Origin: Candidatus Nitrosopumilus sp. SW
Lineage (GTDB): Archaea > Thermoproteota > Nitrososphaeria > Nitrososphaerales > Nitrosopumilaceae
DNA length: 64,000 nucleotides
NCBI RefSeq assembly: GCF_006740685.1
Contig: NZ_CP035425.1
Span: forward strand, 721,687 to 785,686
Direction of reading: 5' to 3'
The notes under the pieces are model-generated. The model saw only the letters and a program-made list of their open reading frames with translations. It ran no database searches and was not told where the DNA came from. Both the position numbers and the translations under genes were made by a program. How positions within the stretch are numbered: the first letter of the stretch is position 1; each line of letters opens with the position of its first letter. Below, piece after piece: positions 8,993 through 18,239 of this stretch.

Positions 8993-9754
8993 CTAAAAAT
9001 CTAATTTAGTTAGAAGTTTTGATGCAATAACAAATAGTATTGAAGCAATTCCAACAAGTACAAACATTTCAATAATTACAAACTCAGTAATAGTTCCAAA
9101 AATTCCTGCTCTAATTACATCAACCAGATAAGTTAACGGATTTAGATAAAACGCAGTACGTAATGGTTCAGGGACGTTTTCTGCAGGATAAAATGCTGAA
9201 CTAACAAATGCAAAAAATAGAAAAACAGTGTTAATTATTACATTGAATCCTTCACTAGAGCGTAATCTAGTTGAAATTATAGATGCTAGTGAACCAAATA
9301 AAACAGAGCCAGTAATGGCACCAAAAATAATCACAGGGATTGTAACTATTGAAAATTCTACAGACTCAAAAAAGACAGGATAGCCTACCAAAGCGATCAA
9401 AGAAGCACTAACTAAACCAATTATTCCTATAGTGCAAATATTACTAAGAATGTAATGACTTCTTGTAAATGGACCAGACATTATTTGTTCAAACATCCCA
9501 TGTCTTCTATCATTCCAAATTATGATTCCTGAGACAAGCGTACTGTTCATTATGTTAAATCCAATCATACCAGATGCTAGAAATGCAGGATAATCAAGTT
9601 CCTTTGTACCAAAAGGTACATGTTGAATTAATGGAGCATAAGCAAAACCTGCAACAAAAATATAGATCAGAGGAAAAATTACTTGCCAAATTAAGAATCC
9701 CGGATTCAAAGAAATGGTAATGTTTCTATTTACAAGTCTAATTATTGGATGCAT
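8993..9754 (-). CDS. ABC-2 type transporter permease
   Basis: A 253-aa polytopic protein with about six hydrophobic helices. The N-terminal amphipathic segment HPIIRLVNRNITISLNPGFLIWQVIFPL and the downstream SAFYPAENVPEPLRTAFYLNPLTYLVDVIRAGIFG loop are signatures of ABC-2 (DrrB/NodJ-like) permeases. Its 5' end overlaps the ATP-binding gene by 17 bp, so the two are translationally coupled. Together they form an exporter of lipophilic or polysaccharide-type substrate that cannot be named from sequence. Confidence 0.88.
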   Translation of the reverse strand: MHPIIRLVNRNITISLNPGFLIWQVIFPLIYIFVAGFAYAPLIQHVPFGTKELDYPAFLASGMIGFNIMNSTLVSGIIIWNDRRHGMFEQIMSGPFTRSHYILSNICTIGIIGLVSASLIALVGYPVFFESVEFSIVTIPVIIFGAITGSVLFGSLASIISTRLRSSEGFNVIINTVFLFFAFVSSAFYPAENVPEPLRTAFYLNPLTYLVDVIRAGIFGTITEFVIIEMFVLVGIASILFVIASKLLTKLDF

Positions 9755-10676
9755 TTTCTCTCACCATTTTTAAGAATATTTCTTCAAGATTCGTAGGAAC
9801 AGCAGATAAATCTTCTATCTCAATATTATTATCATTTAATATTTTCAAAACTTTTAACAAAACTAATTCAGATTGTTCAGAATGAATAACAATATTTGTA
9901 CCAGATTCAAAATTTATTTTACAATCATCAATTCCATTGAGTAAATTAGAAATTTTAGAATTTTTTTCTAATAAATGAATTTTAATAGTTTTTTCTTTTC
10001 CAAATTTACTTTTTAATGCTTCAGGGGAATCAACAGTAACAATTTTCCCTTTATCAATAATTGCAATCTCATCACAAAGATATTCAGCTTCTGTTAAAAT
10101 GTGAGTGGTGTAAAAAATTGTCAAACCTGTATTGACTTTATTTTTTAAATAATCTAACAGTTTTCTTCGAGCAGTAGGATCTAATCCTACTGTAGGTTCA
10201 TCTAAAAATAGCAAGTCCATATCATGCATGAATTCTCGTGCAACTTGTACTCTTCTTCGTTGACCAATAGAAAGATCTTCATTTCTTTTTTTTCTAATTT
10301 CAACTAGATCAAAATCTTTCAAAAGTTGCTCCATTCTTTTTTTGCGTTCACTTTTTGTAACATTCCACATCATCCCGTACTTGTCAAGTGATTTTTCAAC
10401 TGACAAAGTAGGTTCATAGCTTGGCTGTTGTAAAACTACCCCAATTTTGTGACGTACATCTAATGGGTTTTTGATTGCATCAATCCCCAATATTGTCAGA
10501 GAACCATTTGAAGGAGGAATGAGAGTGGTAAGTAATTTGATAGTAGTTGATTTTCCTGCTCCATTTGGGCCTAAAAATCCAAAAACCTGGCCAGGTTTTA
10601 CGGATAAAACAATATCATCTACTGCTTTGATTGAACCATATGATTTTGATAAATGGCGAACCTCAATACAAGACAT
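9738..10676 (-). CDS. ABC transporter ATP-binding protein (DrrA-like)
   Basis: A 312-aa nucleotide-binding subunit. It has Walker A GPNGAGKST (about 37-45), a Q-loop at GVVLQQPSYEP, an ABC signature LSIGQRRRVQVAREF (the canonical LSGGQ glycine replaced by Ile), Walker B LLFLDEPTVGLDP and a switch His in TTHILTEAEYLCDEI. A DrrA-type C-terminal extension follows (about 220-305). It powers the adjacent ABC-2 permease. Substrate unknown. Confidence 0.92.
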   Translation of the reverse strand: MSCIEVRHLSKSYGSIKAVDDIVLSVKPGQVFGFLGPNGAGKSTTIKLLTTLIPPSNGSLTILGIDAIKNPLDVRHKIGVVLQQPSYEPTLSVEKSLDKYGMMWNVTKSERKKRMEQLLKDFDLVEIRKKRNEDLSIGQRRRVQVAREFMHDMDLLFLDEPTVGLDPTARRKLLDYLKNKVNTGLTIFYTTHILTEAEYLCDEIAIIDKGKIVTVDSPEALKSKFGKEKTIKIHLLEKNSKISNLLNGIDDCKINFESGTNIVIHSEQSELVLLKVLKILNDNNIEIEDLSAVPTNLEEIFLKMVRENASNN

Positions 10677-10889
10677 ATTGAAACTGCGATCATACTACTA
10701 ATTTAGTTAACCAGTTGTTTCATCAGAGACTTTGTTGTAGTTTAGCAAATTATGAAGCAATATCTTCAAAACAAGAAAAATTGAGAATTGATAATTTGAA
10801 ATTGATAATAAAGCGATCTAAATTAGTGGAAAATGAATGTGATGACATAATGAAATTTTTATTAATAGAATAAAGGTAGCAATTATGAA
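10677..10889. other. Intergenic region upstream of the RPA gene (213 bp)
   Basis: The longest gene-free gap in the window. It separates the divergent ABC exporter operon from the RPA gene. Apart from the RPA TATA-like box near its right end I see no ORF over about 25 codons, no tRNA and no clear stem-loop. A GTGATGA string at 10839-10845 resembles a C box but lacks a convincing terminal stem. Confidence 0.5.
10855..10867 (+). promoter_or_regulatory. TATA-like box for the RPA/SSB gene
   Basis: The sequence TTTTTATTAATAG is centred about 29 bp before the TTG start, in the position expected for a leaderless archaeal transcript. Confidence 0.4.
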
Positions 10890-12290
10890 TTGTCTGAATT
10901 TGATAGTCTAATTGAAAAATTAATTGAACAAAAACCAGAACTAACTAGAGAAATCATTGAGGAGCAAATAAAACTAAAAAAAGAAAAAATTGGTGCAGGA
11001 TATCTAACTGATCAAGGGGCATTATTCTTAATTGCATCAGATTATGGGGTAACATTATCAGGACCACTAAAAGTTGAAATGAGTCTAAAAGATCTCTATG
11101 CAGGAGCAAAAGAAATTTCATTAGAAACTAGAGTTTTGAATTTATCCCCTGCAAAACAATTTTCAAGAAAAGATGGTTCTCCATTTTATCTTAGAACAAT
11201 GACAGTGTATGATGATGTAAACTCTACAGCAAGTGTAAAATTATGGGATGAAAAAGCAAACCTTCCAGGAATTGAAAATCTAAAACCAGGAGATTTGATT
11301 AAAATCATCAAGGCTTATGTTAAATCAGATCTTGATGGTTCACCAACAATCAATATCGGTTCAGGTTCTAATTTGGAAACTACTGATTCAGCAAGCGAGA
11401 TTCCAACCATTGACACAATTACAAAAGATGTAAGTGAATTACAAGAAGGTCAAAAAGACCTGGTTGTTTTAGGAGAAATTGATGGTGTTATTAGCAGTAT
11501 GGAATTTACAAACTCTAGAGGCATGCCTGGAAAAGCATTGAGAATGAGGCTAAAAGGCAAAGACGGAAGTGGAATGAGAGTGGTTCTATGGGGAAAAGAT
11601 GAATCATCAATTCCAAATATGATCTCACAGTCAGCTAAAGTAAGATTACTTGGTGTCAAAGTCAAATCAGGAAATCAAGGATTAGAAATTCATGGAAATG
11701 ATGCGACAATTATCGAGATTGAAGGCGGAAAAGAAGCAGAACCAGTAATTGCAAGAGTTCTATCAATATCACCAACAGAAAATGGAAGAAACATGATTTT
11801 AGCTGTAGATAACAAAAAAAATCTATACAACATTAGTGACTCATCAAACTCAACTAGCATTTGTGTAGAAGGAGATATCATAGAATGTATGCCATCAAAA
11901 GTTTACGGAAATTCAATTACGCTTGATGAAAATTCCTTTGTAAGGAAACTAGAAAATGATGAGAATATTCCTTCATTATCTCAAATTAGAACAAAAATCA
12001 ATGATGTTAAAGTTGATGGAAATTACTGCATAGAAGCAATAATTTTAAAAGTTCCAGAACGACGTGAAGTTCAAACAAAAACTGGCGAATCAATTGCACT
12101 TTCAGAAATGTTTGTCGAAGATGATACTGGACAAATTTGGGTAAAAGGATGGAGAAATCAAGCTAGATTAATTGACAAATGTGAATTAGGAGAAATTGTT
12201 TCAATCACAGGTCTCAATGCAAAAGCTGGATTAGAAGGAAGGATAGAGATGTTCTTAACAGCATTTTCTAAAATTACAAAAAAGAATTAA
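10890..12290 (+). CDS. Replication protein A-like ssDNA-binding protein (multi-OB fold)
   Basis: A 466-aa protein with a TTG start. A helical N-terminus (1-60, LIEKLIEQKPELTREIIEEQI) precedes at least three OB-fold segments. The first, about 70-170, has AKQFSRKDGSPFYLRTMTVYDD and ASVKLWDEKANLPG. The second, about 180-275, has RMRLKGKDGSGMRVVLWGKDE. A C-terminal one, about 365-465, has LSEMFVEDDTGQIWVKGW. These VKLWD/VVLWG repeats typify archaeal RPA. It protects single-stranded DNA in replication and repair. Its stop overlaps convergent lhr by 4 bp. I see no zinc finger, and the number of OB folds is approximate. Confidence 0.85.
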   Translation: MSEFDSLIEKLIEQKPELTREIIEEQIKLKKEKIGAGYLTDQGALFLIASDYGVTLSGPLKVEMSLKDLYAGAKEISLETRVLNLSPAKQFSRKDGSPFYLRTMTVYDDVNSTASVKLWDEKANLPGIENLKPGDLIKIIKAYVKSDLDGSPTINIGSGSNLETTDSASEIPTIDTITKDVSELQEGQKDLVVLGEIDGVISSMEFTNSRGMPGKALRMRLKGKDGSGMRVVLWGKDESSIPNMISQSAKVRLLGVKVKSGNQGLEIHGNDATIIEIEGGKEAEPVIARVLSISPTENGRNMILAVDNKKNLYNISDSSNSTSICVEGDIIECMPSKVYGNSITLDENSFVRKLENDENIPSLSQIRTKINDVKVDGNYCIEAIILKVPERREVQTKTGESIALSEMFVEDDTGQIWVKGWRNQARLIDKCELGEIVSITGLNAKAGLEGRIEMFLTAFSKITKKN

Positions 12291-15034
12291 GAATCCCAAA
12301 AACCTCTAGTAACTACATACTGCCTTTCTGCCTCATAGATCTGTTTGAATAAGTGTTCTTCATCAACCATATTCCGAAGAATTCTTGCAGCAGTGTCTGC
12401 ACCCACACCATAACCGGACATGACAATAATAGCAGTTTTACCAAAATTCTCTACTAAAGAAGACACCTTCCAGGCACGATCTGCCTTATGTTTTTCCTCA
12501 CTAGTCAATTTTTTACCCTCATGTTTTTTTCTAATAATTTTTGAGAGATCATAGTCAGAGTAAAATGTTGTAGTAATTTGTCGTCCTTTACAATATGGAC
12601 AAATTAAGATATTCTTTACTTCGTTTGTTTCAACAACACGTTCCCATTTTCCACATCTAGCACAAATTAAACGATGTTTTGTTTTTTCGAGTCTAGCTTT
12701 TACAAGATCTAAAATTCCTTTATCAAGATTTGCAGGAGAAGAATAGTATTTTGACGTATGATCTAAGATAGGCTCTGCCAATTTTGAAAATTGATCAACT
12801 TCTAACCATTTTACATGAATTTGATCTTCACGAATTTCTTTTAAAATTTTATCAGTATTTTTGAGATCATATTTATCATGGAATAATTCACGTAATGCTT
12901 CTTGAACAAGTGCAGTTTTTGAATATCTTTCATACAAAAATCGTGCAGATTTTCTTTCATAAACTGCGCCACGTCCTACAATACCAAACTTTTTTGCAAC
13001 ACACCAAGTTCTCCAATTAACATTATGGGTACCGGCAAGAGATGCACTAACCATAGAAAATAAGTCATAATCATCTTTTAAAACTTCTAGAAATAATTTT
13101 TCAGATATTCTTGAACGTGAAGATAGCACTATACGATAACCATCAGAACGTGAATCTACAACAGAACCCAACATGGAAGACAACATAGAAGAGAGCAATG
13201 TAGAAAGTGTAGAATTAATTTTTGTACCAAAACAAGAGTGAAGCACAATTGATCCTTGAGATCTATTTGATTCAATCACTATGGTATTCTCATCAGAAAT
13301 TTCATTAAAATTTAATTTTTCAATTGTTTTGTTTGTTAATTGAAGTAAGCCTGAACGCACTTTACTTCTAAAATTACCCACTTTTCTAGCAGTCTTATAA
13401 TCAATAGGAATATTTTCACCTTCCCAATATGGAACAGTAATTCCTCCACCTCTAAACGGCTCAACATTTACAGTAAATGATTTCTCATCAACATTTAGAA
13501 TTCTCCATTGTGAGCCTTTTAGAACAAAAATATTTCCAGAATCACCATAATCACCTACAAATCTCTGATCTAAACTTCCGATGATTTTTTTCCCTACACT
13601 ATCAAACACTTTGAATTTGAGAATGTCGGGGATGGTAGAAAGATTTTCAAAATAATATTTGAAAGAACGACCTTTCTTCCAAAAAGTCATCTTTGTTCTA
13701 TCAAAAAATATCAAATAATTTGAATCAAGTAAATCTAGAACACCTACAAGTTCTTCTAATTTTAGATTTCTAAATGGATAAGCTTGAGTAATCAAATCAA
13801 ATGCTTTTTCAATTGAAATTTCTCCAATTTGCATTGCAAGCCCAACAAGATGATGAGCCAGAACGTCAAGTGAACCATCATGAATTTTTTGCTCCTCAAT
13901 AGAACCCTCTTGAATTCTTTGAAGTATTGCTTGCGCTTCGTATTCATCATCAGAGTTATTTGTAATGATTAATCCTTTAGCAGAGGCATTACGATTATGT
14001 CTGCTTCTACCTATTCTTTGAACCAATTTAGACACTTGTCGAGGCGAGCCATAATGAATAACTAATTCAACAGAACCAATATCCAACCCTAATTCAAGAG
14101 AAGAAGTACAAACAACAATTCCTCGTTTTCCTTCACGTAAATTTTGTTCAGTCTCTTCTCTGACTTCTTTTGAAAGAGAACCATGATGCAACTCAATTGG
14201 AATAGTAGATTTTTCTTTAAGTATTGAGGCTAGAAACTCAGATTCTCCTCTGGTGTTTGTAAATAAGAGAATAGGAGAATCTAAATTTAATTCAGACACA
14301 TGTTCAATGATTTTTTCTGCAACATCAGAAATTGTTCCATCTACATATTTTATGTCTACATCATATTTTCTTACAGAAGTATCTCTAATTATTTCACATT
14401 TTCTTTTGGTACCTACAACAAATTTTCCTGCTTCCTCAAAATTCCCAACAGTAGCAGATAAGCCTATTTTTGTAAGTGGGAATTTGGAATTATATTCCAA
14501 TCGCTCAATACTTAGAGAGAGTTGAGTGCCTCGTTCACTAGACAATAATTCATGTACCTCATCAATTACAATCCATTCTAAATCAGATAGTGCCTCAAGA
14601 TATTTGACTTGAGTTAAAAGAATAACCAAAGTTTCAGGAGTTGTAATTAGAACATCAGGAGGATTTTCAGTAATTTTTTTTCTATCTTTTTGTGTTGTGT
14701 CACCATGTCTGATTTCAATACTCAATTCACTTTGATGCGCATATTTTGTAATTCTTCGAAAAACATCTCGATTTAATGCACGCAAAGGAGTAATGTAGAG
14801 AGCTTTTATTTTTCCTGTTTTTTTGGAATTTTTTAATAAAGAGAAAATTGGAATGACAGAGCATTCTGTCTTTCCAGAACCAGTAGGGGCAATAACTAAG
14901 CAATCTTTTTTTTTCAGAATTATAGGAGAAGCCTTTTTTTGAATTTCAGTTAGATTGGAAAAACCAAAATTCTCAAACAGAGATTCAGGAATCAGATTCA
15001 TCTGGTGTTTTAGATCGTGATCTTTCATAAACAA
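12287..15034 (-). CDS. lhr: Lhr-family ATP-dependent helicase
   Basis: A 915-aa superfamily 2 helicase. Motifs in order: Q-motif region FSNLTEIQKKA, motif I APTGSGKTE, Ia TPLRALNRDVF, II DEVH, III LSATVG, V STGLELGLDIGSV-like segment (read as CTSSLELGLDIGSVELV) and VI QRIGRSRHNR. A winged-helix and Lhr core region follows (about 400-760), then a zinc ribbon CARCGKWERV...CPYC and a helix-hairpin tail. Lhr proteins unwind branched DNA or RNA:DNA in repair. The preferred start may be the internal ATG at 15001 (MNLIPESLF), since a mini membrane-protein gene overlaps the first codons. It is in line with that mini-gene and the RadB-like gene. Confidence 0.93.
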   Translation of the reverse strand: MFMKDHDLKHQMNLIPESLFENFGFSNLTEIQKKASPIILKKKDCLVIAPTGSGKTECSVIPIFSLLKNSKKTGKIKALYITPLRALNRDVFRRITKYAHQSELSIEIRHGDTTQKDRKKITENPPDVLITTPETLVILLTQVKYLEALSDLEWIVIDEVHELLSSERGTQLSLSIERLEYNSKFPLTKIGLSATVGNFEEAGKFVVGTKRKCEIIRDTSVRKYDVDIKYVDGTISDVAEKIIEHVSELNLDSPILLFTNTRGESEFLASILKEKSTIPIELHHGSLSKEVREETEQNLREGKRGIVVCTSSLELGLDIGSVELVIHYGSPRQVSKLVQRIGRSRHNRNASAKGLIITNNSDDEYEAQAILQRIQEGSIEEQKIHDGSLDVLAHHLVGLAMQIGEISIEKAFDLITQAYPFRNLKLEELVGVLDLLDSNYLIFFDRTKMTFWKKGRSFKYYFENLSTIPDILKFKVFDSVGKKIIGSLDQRFVGDYGDSGNIFVLKGSQWRILNVDEKSFTVNVEPFRGGGITVPYWEGENIPIDYKTARKVGNFRSKVRSGLLQLTNKTIEKLNFNEISDENTIVIESNRSQGSIVLHSCFGTKINSTLSTLLSSMLSSMLGSVVDSRSDGYRIVLSSRSRISEKLFLEVLKDDYDLFSMVSASLAGTHNVNWRTWCVAKKFGIVGRGAVYERKSARFLYERYSKTALVQEALRELFHDKYDLKNTDKILKEIREDQIHVKWLEVDQFSKLAEPILDHTSKYYSSPANLDKGILDLVKARLEKTKHRLICARCGKWERVVETNEVKNILICPYCKGRQITTTFYSDYDLSKIIRKKHEGKKLTSEEKHKADRAWKVSSLVENFGKTAIIVMSGYGVGADTAARILRNMVDEEHLFKQIYEAERQYVVTRGFWDS

Positions 15035-15104
15035 TTACACCAACTAGTCCTATTGCAAACATCACTATAGTAATAGTTGGAAGATAATCAAAAATATCTG
15101 CCAT
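14985..15104 (-). CDS. Mini membrane protein (39 aa) between radB-like and lhr
   Basis: An ATG ORF of 39 residues. A short N-terminus MADIFDYLPT leads to one strongly hydrophobic helix (TITIVMFAIGLVGVIV, about 11-26), a basic YERSRSK segment and an acidic tail. Predicted topology is one helix with the basic side in the cytoplasm. It starts 22 bp after the RadB-like stop and overlaps the annotated lhr 5' end by 50 bp, or 17 bp if lhr starts at 15001. It was called from hydrophobic pattern and operon spacing; function unknown. Coding status needs comparison with relatives. Confidence 0.5.
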   Translation of the reverse strand: MADIFDYLPTITIVMFAIGLVGVIVYERSRSKTPDESDS

Positions 15105-15126
15105 TGTTTACCTTCTTACAGGAGTG

Positions 15127-15783
15127 TTAAATATCTTCAGGAACACATGATAATCCTGATTTGTTAATTGTATATGAAAATGAATTTTCTACAAAAGGTG
15201 AATAGATTTTTCCATTGAATTTTGAGGAATTTTTTGTAAGATGTATTTTGATATGAGTAAATGGATCGATTGCACTTTTCATATTTTCAATTTCTTTTCC
15301 ATCCAAATTTCTTATCATATTAGTGATGACGACAGGGATTTTGTTAGATATTGCAAAATTAGACAAATCATGCATATATTTCATAAACAAAGAATTTTTT
15401 TCAAAAACAGCTTCATTTTTTTGATATTCATACGAAAACAAATCAGTTACATTATCAATTACAATTAATGAGAAATTTTTGTCAATATTTTTTATTGAGT
15501 TAATTTGTTCAGAGGTGTTAGTTAATCTGGAAACAGTAATTTTGTTAAGAAAATTAAATTGAGGTTCAGATGTTTTTTGGATATCCAATATTCTTTCAGG
15601 TCTAAAACCCCCTGTTGTATCAAAATACAGGACATGGCCCCCATTTTTGATAGAATTTATTGTCAATTGTAATAATAGTTGGGTTTTTCCCGTTCCATTT
15701 TTTCCAAAAATATCTACAATTATTCCATCTGGAATTCCTCCAGATAGAGATTTATCTAATTTTTGTAATCCAGTTGAGATCAT
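15127..15783 (-). CDS. RecA-superfamily ATPase, RadB-like
   Basis: About 218 aa from the ATG at 15783, chosen because residues upstream of MISTGLQKL in the longer frame are not family-like. LDKSLSGGIPDG is the RadA/RadB entry motif, Walker A is GKNGTGKT, and Walker B is FSLIVIDNVTDLF. An N-R loop ITNMIRNLDGKEI follows before a short C-terminus. The N-terminal HhH domain of RadA is missing, so it resembles a RadB-type recombination mediator rather than the main recombinase. It is divergent from the Lsm gene and heads a set with the mini membrane protein and lhr, suggesting DNA repair. Confidence 0.8.
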   Translation of the reverse strand: MISTGLQKLDKSLSGGIPDGIIVDIFGKNGTGKTQLLLQLTINSIKNGGHVLYFDTTGGFRPERILDIQKTSEPQFNFLNKITVSRLTNTSEQINSIKNIDKNFSLIVIDNVTDLFSYEYQKNEAVFEKNSLFMKYMHDLSNFAISNKIPVVITNMIRNLDGKEIENMKSAIDPFTHIKIHLTKNSSKFNGKIYSPFVENSFSYTINKSGLSCVPEDI

Positions 15784-15891
15784 TTGTGTTATTATTAGAA
15801 AAGGAAGAAAAAATTTAAGGAATTTCTGTTTTCTCAAAGGAGGTAAGGCTTTTATTCTAGAGAACAAAGTTGCAAAACAAGTGAACAATTA

Positions 15892-16137
15892 GTGTCTCAA
15901 TCAAATAGCGCAAAAAGACCTCTAACAACTCTTCAAAAAAGCACAAAGAAGAAAGTTACTGTAAGACTGAAAAATGAAGTCGAATACAAAGGTAAAATGG
16001 ATAATGTTGATTCATACATGAATTTGATAATGACAGATGCTGAAGAACTACATGAAGGCAAAACTATCGCAAACTATGGCAGAGTTATCGTAAGAGGTAA
16101 CAATGTATTATTCATCAAACTAGAAAATGAACTCTAG
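15892..16137 (+). CDS. Sm-like (LSm) RNA-binding protein
   Basis: An 81-aa protein with a GTG start. The Sm1 motif is VTVRLKNEVEYKGKMDNVDSYMNLIM and the Sm2 motif is GRVIVRGNNVLFI, with the typical RGNNV RNA-contact sequence. Archaeal LSm proteins form heptameric rings that bind U-rich RNA and tRNA precursors. A TATA-like CTTTTATTC lies about 38 bp upstream. metK follows within 16 bp, so the pair is probably cotranscribed, as in other archaea where lsm precedes unrelated housekeeping genes. Confidence 0.93.
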   Translation: MSQSNSAKRPLTTLQKSTKKKVTVRLKNEVEYKGKMDNVDSYMNLIMTDAEELHEGKTIANYGRVIVRGNNVLFIKLENEL

Positions 16138-16152
16138 TGGGTAGTGAGTTTT

Positions 16153-17319
16153 ATGACAAATAATTTTCTATTTACGTCTGAATCAGTAACAGAAGGACAT
16201 CCAGACAAAATTTGTGATAATATTTCTGATGCGTTTTTAGATGAATTTCTTAAGCAAGATCCAGAATCAAGAGTTGCAGTTGAAACAATGGTTACTACAG
16301 ATTTTGTTGCGGTTGCAGGAGAAGTAACATCTAAAGCAAATTTTGATAAAAAAGCTCAAGAAGAACTTGTCAGAAAAACCATACGAGAAATTGGATATGA
16401 TAATAAAGATTTGATGTTCGATACAGAATCTTGTGAAGTGACTTTACGTCTTCATTCACAAAGTCCAGATATCAGTCAAGGGGTTACAGCTACTGAAGAA
16501 AAGGAACAAGGTGCAGGAGATCAAGGATTGATGTTTGGGTATGCTACAAATGAAACAGAAGAACTTATGCCAATGCCCATATTGCTCTCACAAAAACTTG
16601 CACAAAAATTATCCGAAGTAAGAAAAAATAATACACTACCATGGGCAAGACCAGATGGAAAAACTCAAGTTTCTGTAAGATATGAAGATGACAAACCAAC
16701 TAAAATTGAAACAGTAGTTGTTTCCACTCAACATGCACCAGAAATTTCCCAAGAAGAGATTTCAAAAGAAGTTATTGATAAGGTGATTAAACCAGTATTA
16801 GGAAATCTATGGAATGATGATATCAAAATTCACATCAATCCAACTGGAAAATTTGTAATTGGAGGACCACATGGAGATGCAGGTCTTACTGGAAGAAAGA
16901 TTATTGTGGATACTTATGGGGGATTTGGAAGACATGGAGGAGGAGCTTTCTCTGGTAAAGATCCGTCAAAAGTTGACAGATCAGCTTGTTACATGTGTAG
17001 GTATATTGCAAAAAATTTGGTTGCAGCAGGTCTTGCAGATAGATGTGAAGTTCAACTTGCATACGCAATTGGAGTTGCAGAACCAGTATCATTATACGTC
17101 AACACATTTGGAACAAACAAGATTCCTGAAAATCAAATCGAAGATTTAGTTAGAAAGAATTTTGATATGAAACCATCTGGAATTATTTCACAATTAGACT
17201 TGAAAAGGCCAATTTACAAAAAAACAGCATCATATGGTCATTTTGGAAGAAACGAGCCAGAGTTTGGTTGGGAAAAAACAAACAAAGTTGATGTGCTAAA
17301 GCAAGGCGCCGGTCTTTAA
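16153..17319 (+). CDS. metK: S-adenosylmethionine synthetase, bacterial/eukaryal type
   Basis: About 388 aa from the ATG at 16153 (a GTG three codons upstream is also possible). Motifs are [16 protein letters not shown], the methionine/ATP loop [12 protein letters not shown], the P-loop-like [21 protein letters not shown] and [17 protein letters not shown]. These belong to the classical bacterial/eukaryal MetK, not the separate archaeal MAT family. It makes AdoMet, required by the methylation steps of the cobalamin genes starting 1 kb downstream. The 3' end overlaps the convergent SDR gene by 24 bp. Confidence 0.96.
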   Translation: MTNNFLFTSESVTEGHPDKICDNISDAFLDEFLKQDPESRVAVETMVTTDFVAVAGEVTSKANFDKKAQEELVRKTIREIGYDNKDLMFDTESCEVTLRLHSQSPDISQGVTATEEKEQGAGDQGLMFGYATNETEELMPMPILLSQKLAQKLSEVRKNNTLPWARPDGKTQVSVRYEDDKPTKIETVVVSTQHAPEISQEEISKEVIDKVIKPVLGNLWNDDIKIHINPTGKFVIGGPHGDAGLTGRKIIVDTYGGFGRHGGGAFSGKDPSKVDRSACYMCRYIAKNLVAAGLADRCEVQLAYAIGVAEPVSLYVNTFGTNKIPENQIEDLVRKNFDMKPSGIISQLDLKRPIYKKTASYGHFGRNEPEFGWEKTNKVDVLKQGAGL

Positions 17320-18165
17320 CAATTCTTTAACTGATTGAAAATTTATTTTTGATAAATTTCTGAGTTTTTCGTGATCTCCAACGAAATTTCCAACCAGAAT
17401 ATTGAGATCATCTACCCCATAATCAAATTTTGAGTCAGTTATTGCAAGATTGTATGCTTTTTCAATATCAACATAACATAGTTTGATTTTTTTCTTTTGT
17501 AGGAATAATTGAATGTATTTTTCAAATGAAATTATTTCAGGACCAACAAGATCTATTATTTTATTTTTAAATTTCTTATCAACAATAGATTGAAAAATTA
17601 TTTTTGTAACATCATTTATTGAAATTGGTTGGATGGAATATTTTCCAGAACCAGGAATAATGATTTCATCTTTTTTAATAGATTTCTTCAAGTATTTAGT
17701 GAAAAGATCATCTTTGCCTACAATATATGAAGGTCGAAAAATTGTATAATCAATTTTTGAATTAATAATAGATTTTTCAGACTTGTATTTTGATATAAAA
17801 TATCCAACACAGGTATCAGAAGATACACCTAATCCACTTGCATAAACAAATTTTTTGATTTTTGCTTTTTTAGATAAGCTAACAATTTTTCGTGTCAGTT
17901 GAAAATTAATTGATTCATAATCAGTGTTTACAGATTGCTTCCCAATTCCTATAAGATGAATTAAAGCATCAGATTTTTTTATTTTGGGAAGAAGTGATTT
18001 TTGATCATAGTTTTTAGAGACAATTTTTGTTTCATTTTTGAAGGATTTAAAATTTTTTCTAGATATTGAAATAAGATGAATGTTTTTTTCAGACAAATAC
18101 TTTCTAAGATTTTTTGCCACAAACCCATTAGCACCAGTAATCACTATTTGAAGAGGTTTATCCAT
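17296..18165 (-). CDS. NAD(P)-binding SDR-type protein (atypical, NDUFA9-like)
   Basis: A 289-aa extended/atypical short-chain dehydrogenase. The nucleotide loop is [13 protein letters not shown] (about 9-21) and LIHLIGIG follows at about 69. [13 protein letters not shown] carries the Ser that replaces the catalytic centre of extended SDRs. The YxxxK-like [12 protein letters not shown] follows, and then [13 protein letters not shown]. This pattern matches complex I NDUFA9-like or NmrA-like NAD(P)H-binding proteins. Substrate unknown. A TATA-like ATTTAAAATAAAAA lies about 20-25 bp upstream in the gap to cbiD. Confidence 0.75.
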   Translation of the reverse strand: MDKPLQIVITGANGFVAKNLRKYLSEKNIHLISISRKNFKSFKNETKIVSKNYDQKSLLPKIKKSDALIHLIGIGKQSVNTDYESINFQLTRKIVSLSKKAKIKKFVYASGLGVSSDTCVGYFISKYKSEKSIINSKIDYTIFRPSYIVGKDDLFTKYLKKSIKKDEIIIPGSGKYSIQPISINDVTKIIFQSIVDKKFKNKIIDLVGPEIISFEKYIQLFLQKKKIKLCYVDIEKAYNLAITDSKFDYGVDDLNILVGNFVGDHEKLRNLSKINFQSVKELLKTGALL

Positions 18166-18239
18166 AAGAATTTCAAGTAGTTTTTATTTTAAATCTATTT
18201 GGAAAATAAAAAATGCTAAACAAGAGTTAATACAGCAAA

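Noticed and set aside
10839-10900. C/D box sRNA (GTGATGA with CTGA about 50 nt later)
   Set aside because: No clear terminal stem or internal D'/C' boxes, and the stretch overlaps the TATA-like box and start of the RPA gene.
15784-15888. N-terminal extension of the RadB-like protein to a start at 15888
   Set aside because: The extra 35 residues are basic and hydrophobic with no match to the family and would run into the Lsm promoter region. The ATG at 15783 starts exactly at the conserved MISTGLQKL.
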